From: Asterionellopsis glacialis
Taxonomy: Eukaryota > Bacillariophyta > Plagiogrammaphyceae > Rhaphoneidales > Asterionellopsidaceae
NCBI GenBank assembly: GCA_014885115.2
Contig: WKLE02000200.1
Span: 1 to 18,994, forward strand
Reading direction: 5' to 3'
Length of the DNA stretch: 18,994 nucleotides
The notes under the pieces were generated by a model. That model made no database searches and had not been told where the DNA came from. It was given only the letters and a program-made list of their open reading frames with translations. A program made the translations under genes and the position numbers. Numbering within the stretch: the stretch's first letter is position 1; every line of letters starts with the position of its first letter. This document shows, one piece after another, positions 17,136-18,994 of this stretch.

Positions 17136-17960
17136 TTAATGCTGGCATTGCCTTCAAGGTTCCAAAACATAAAAAATTATTCAACCAGTTGGAGTTTGGC
17201 AACCAGAGTCGTAACTACAGTATTGATAAATAATGTTGGGTATGTAGAATTTTATACAAGACTGTTTAAAATTTTGGAAATTGATCCTGGTAGTACAACA
17301 ATTAATTATTTGACAAGGTGTGAGGTTGAACAACAGAGAAGTTATGAGCACAAAAAACAAACAACAACTAAATCTTGGAGATTGCAAAAAAGTAATGACA
17401 AGATCAGAGAGGGCTTACATGATGGTAAAAAAGACCAAAAAATGGGTGTTGATTATGGATCAGGCATTGGATATGCCAAATCACAAACAGATACTACCAA
17501 TTCCACAAATAACGACAGTTCCTCTTCTGTTGTGAAATTGTGTTCAGCATGTGGTCTAGCTGGATATTCACAATGAAGTCATTAATCTTGCTTGAAATAT
17601 AAATAACCAACAAAAAAATCAAAGGTTGCAGCAAACGGAGGACAAGAAGAAACAACACAAAATGCCGAGCAAGCAGGAACCAAATTTTGGAGAAAAAAAA
17701 ATCAAGTATCACTTGAAAAAACCAACAGTACTGAAAAAAATGATGCCTATATAAATTGAGAGAAAAAAATACTTAGGAAAATTGGAGAAAGGGAATCCAA
17801 ATTGGCGAGTGGCCCAAAAATGTCATCTGACAGTGTATCGCAAACTGAAGAAACAAATTTGGTGGAGTGGCTGACAGACAAGGTTTTGAGGGTAGATCAG
17901 ATGGACTTCGACAATGATGCAAACATCGATTCTGATACTTCTGAAGCTGATATGGAGTAA
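17106..17960 (+). pseudogene. Transposase-like C-terminal coding remnant with four in-frame stops
   Basis: A single frame can be followed from 17106 to a natural-looking stop at 17958-17960, interrupted by TGA 17574-17576, TAA 17583-17585, TAA 17604-17606 and TGA 17757-17759. The visible order is NNVGYVEFYTRLFKILEIDPGSTTINYL, a basic Arg/Lys helix, DYGSGIGYAK, then LCSACGLAGY, a zinc-knuckle-like CxxC, followed by a Lys-rich stretch and an acidic tail (DFDNDANIDSDTSEADME). I know this order, N-N-G-Y ... basic helix ... YGxG ... CxxCG, from C-termini of eukaryotic DNA-transposon proteins; the superfamily is not certain. The frame is closed upstream by TGA at 17100-17102. The N-terminal catalytic part is missing from the window's + strand. 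Confidence 0.5.
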
Positions 17961-18679
17961 AAATGAAGTATGCAATTTGTTAGATAGATGTATAAAGTAT
18001 TATTTTCTGTTATGAAATTGACCAAGAGGCAATTCAGAAAAAAGCAATTGCAATAATAGCATAATTTTTGTGATTTTACCAATTTTACTGTTTTTTTTGA
18101 AAAAGTAAAGCAACTAAGATTCTTGCGGTCAATTTCAGGCCAGAATATAACTACTATATGTTATTAGCAAATGGTTTGGTGCTAACTTCTGAACAAACAT
18201 TGGTATAATTTGGATCATTCTCAGGGTATTTGGGTCAAAAACAAAAAAATGAAGAAAATCATAAATCTAGATGAAAGCACAAAAAATCAATCCTAAAGAG
18301 GACGGTTTTTATTTTACACCAAGGAGTTTTAAAAAAACATGTTCTACCACCTTAAGGGTGGTATCAGATATTTCCTATTTATAGCAAGAGTAATTTTTCT
18401 TGTATGAATACTATTGTCCAGCAATACTCCTAAGTGTTTTTTTGGCACTGAACTGTTGATTTCATTACCTGCATAAAGGAGTAACACTCCCTCCACATTC
18501 CAACCATAACAAATTGATGAATTAGATGATAACTTATAATCACCACCAACAAATAACATGATAGTATAAGTAAGTGTTAACTAAAAATAAGTATAAAAGA
18601 GCAGGCCAGAAGCACCATTATTGAAAAATACACAAAAGAAAAAAATTGAGCCTTGACAGTTAAAATAATTAATTTCTAA
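17961..18679. other. AT-rich stretch without a recognisable gene
   Basis: No family is recognised on either strand. A 71-codon minus-strand frame (18344-18559) reads smoothly in part (PKKHLGVLLDNSIHTRK) but matches nothing I can name. TACCACC-TTAAG-GGTGGTA at 18345-18363 is a 7-bp stem hairpin. Confidence 0.5.
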
Positions 18680-18994
18680 AGAACAAAAGGGCTCATCTAC
18701 TGTTTTACTCAACTTTTAGATAGCTATTTAGATGTAGTACAAGATTATACCTTGCCTTTTCTCATTTTGACGAGTTCTGGTGGAGTGTTCCCATTGTTCA
18801 GAGGTTGGGAAAAATCAGACAAAATCAAAATGCTAGAAAATAACATGGAGTTTTGTAAAAAAAGGGTTACGTACAGAAGTGTAAAACTGGTCAGGGGAAA
18901 AGTTCCCAGAGGTGCTAAATTCAACCAATCAGAGAAGTCAGAACACTTCCCTTACTTATGGAGCTTGATGGACTTTCCGAGAAAATACTTAGCA
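18680..18994 (+). CDS. Open frame running off the right edge, unrecognised
   Basis: The frame is open from the stop at 18677-18679 through base 18994, 105 codons. The text (LLDSYLDVVQDYTLPFLI, then GGVFPLFRGWEKSD, and a basic stretch ending FPYLWSLMDFPRKYLA) is protein-like, but the first ATG is near 18829. It may belong to another mobile-element remnant. Confidence is low. Confidence 0.25.

Noticed and set aside
18345..18363. piggyBac-type terminal repeat at a TTAA inside a small palindrome
   Set aside because: No matching inverted terminal repeat or second TTAA-flanked end is seen nearby.
18344..18559. 71-codon minus-strand frame resembling reverse-transcriptase text (KHLGVLLDNS)
   Set aside because: The similarity is only a few residues, and no YxDD or other catalytic motif is nearby.

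Overview
The window looks like nuclear DNA from a diatom or a close stramenopile alga. Three proteins (a bilin reductase, a DUF445 membrane protein and a FIST-domain protein) begin with a signal peptide whose predicted cleavage site is followed by Phe and a Ser/Arg-rich stretch. That is the bipartite plastid presequence (ASAFAP-type) of secondary red-lineage plastids. Genes are single long reading frames in the standard code, with no operons or Shine-Dalgarno sites, and neighbours lie in divergent or convergent pairs. The species cannot be named from sequence alone.

Layout. Positions 2-1399 (+) hold the 3' part of a low-complexity protein with two repeat families. It converges on a HY2/PebB-type ferredoxin-dependent bilin reductase at 1800-3071 (-). 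An intergenic region of about 1.8 kb follows (3072-4891), with a dense cluster of the palindromic core ACCWGGT. Next come a small secreted Lys-rich/acidic protein (4892-5347, +) and a stretch that may be a decayed gene (5589-6123). A peroxisomal enoyl-CoA isomerase/hydratase ending in -SRL lies at 6398-7174 (-). A DUF445 protein (7834-9528, -) and a FIST protein (10446-12275, +) are divergent and share a ~0.9 kb region with GACATGTC palindromes. The FIST gene converges, 148 bp apart, on a JmjC/cupin_4 dioxygenase with a nuclear-type N-terminus (12424-14199, -).

From about 14.2 kb onward no intact recognisable gene is seen. A possible short exon lies at 15146-15505 and a TTTTA microsatellite at 16008-16085. 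After that comes an AT-rich graveyard of transposon-like coding remnants: a possible piggyBac-like piece (-), a P2X7-intracellular-like domain (-), and a transposase-like frame (+) at 17106-17960. That frame is interrupted by four in-frame stops, each explainable by a single C-to-T change. An open frame runs off the right edge.

Biologically, the left and centre serve organelles: plastid bilin metabolism, two plastid-directed proteins of unknown role, and peroxisomal fatty-acid oxidation, plus one probable nuclear hydroxylase. The most unusual items are the bilin reductase in a lineage without phycobilisomes, the ACCWGGT palindrome cluster, the repeat motif in the first gene, and the C-to-T-decayed transposon.
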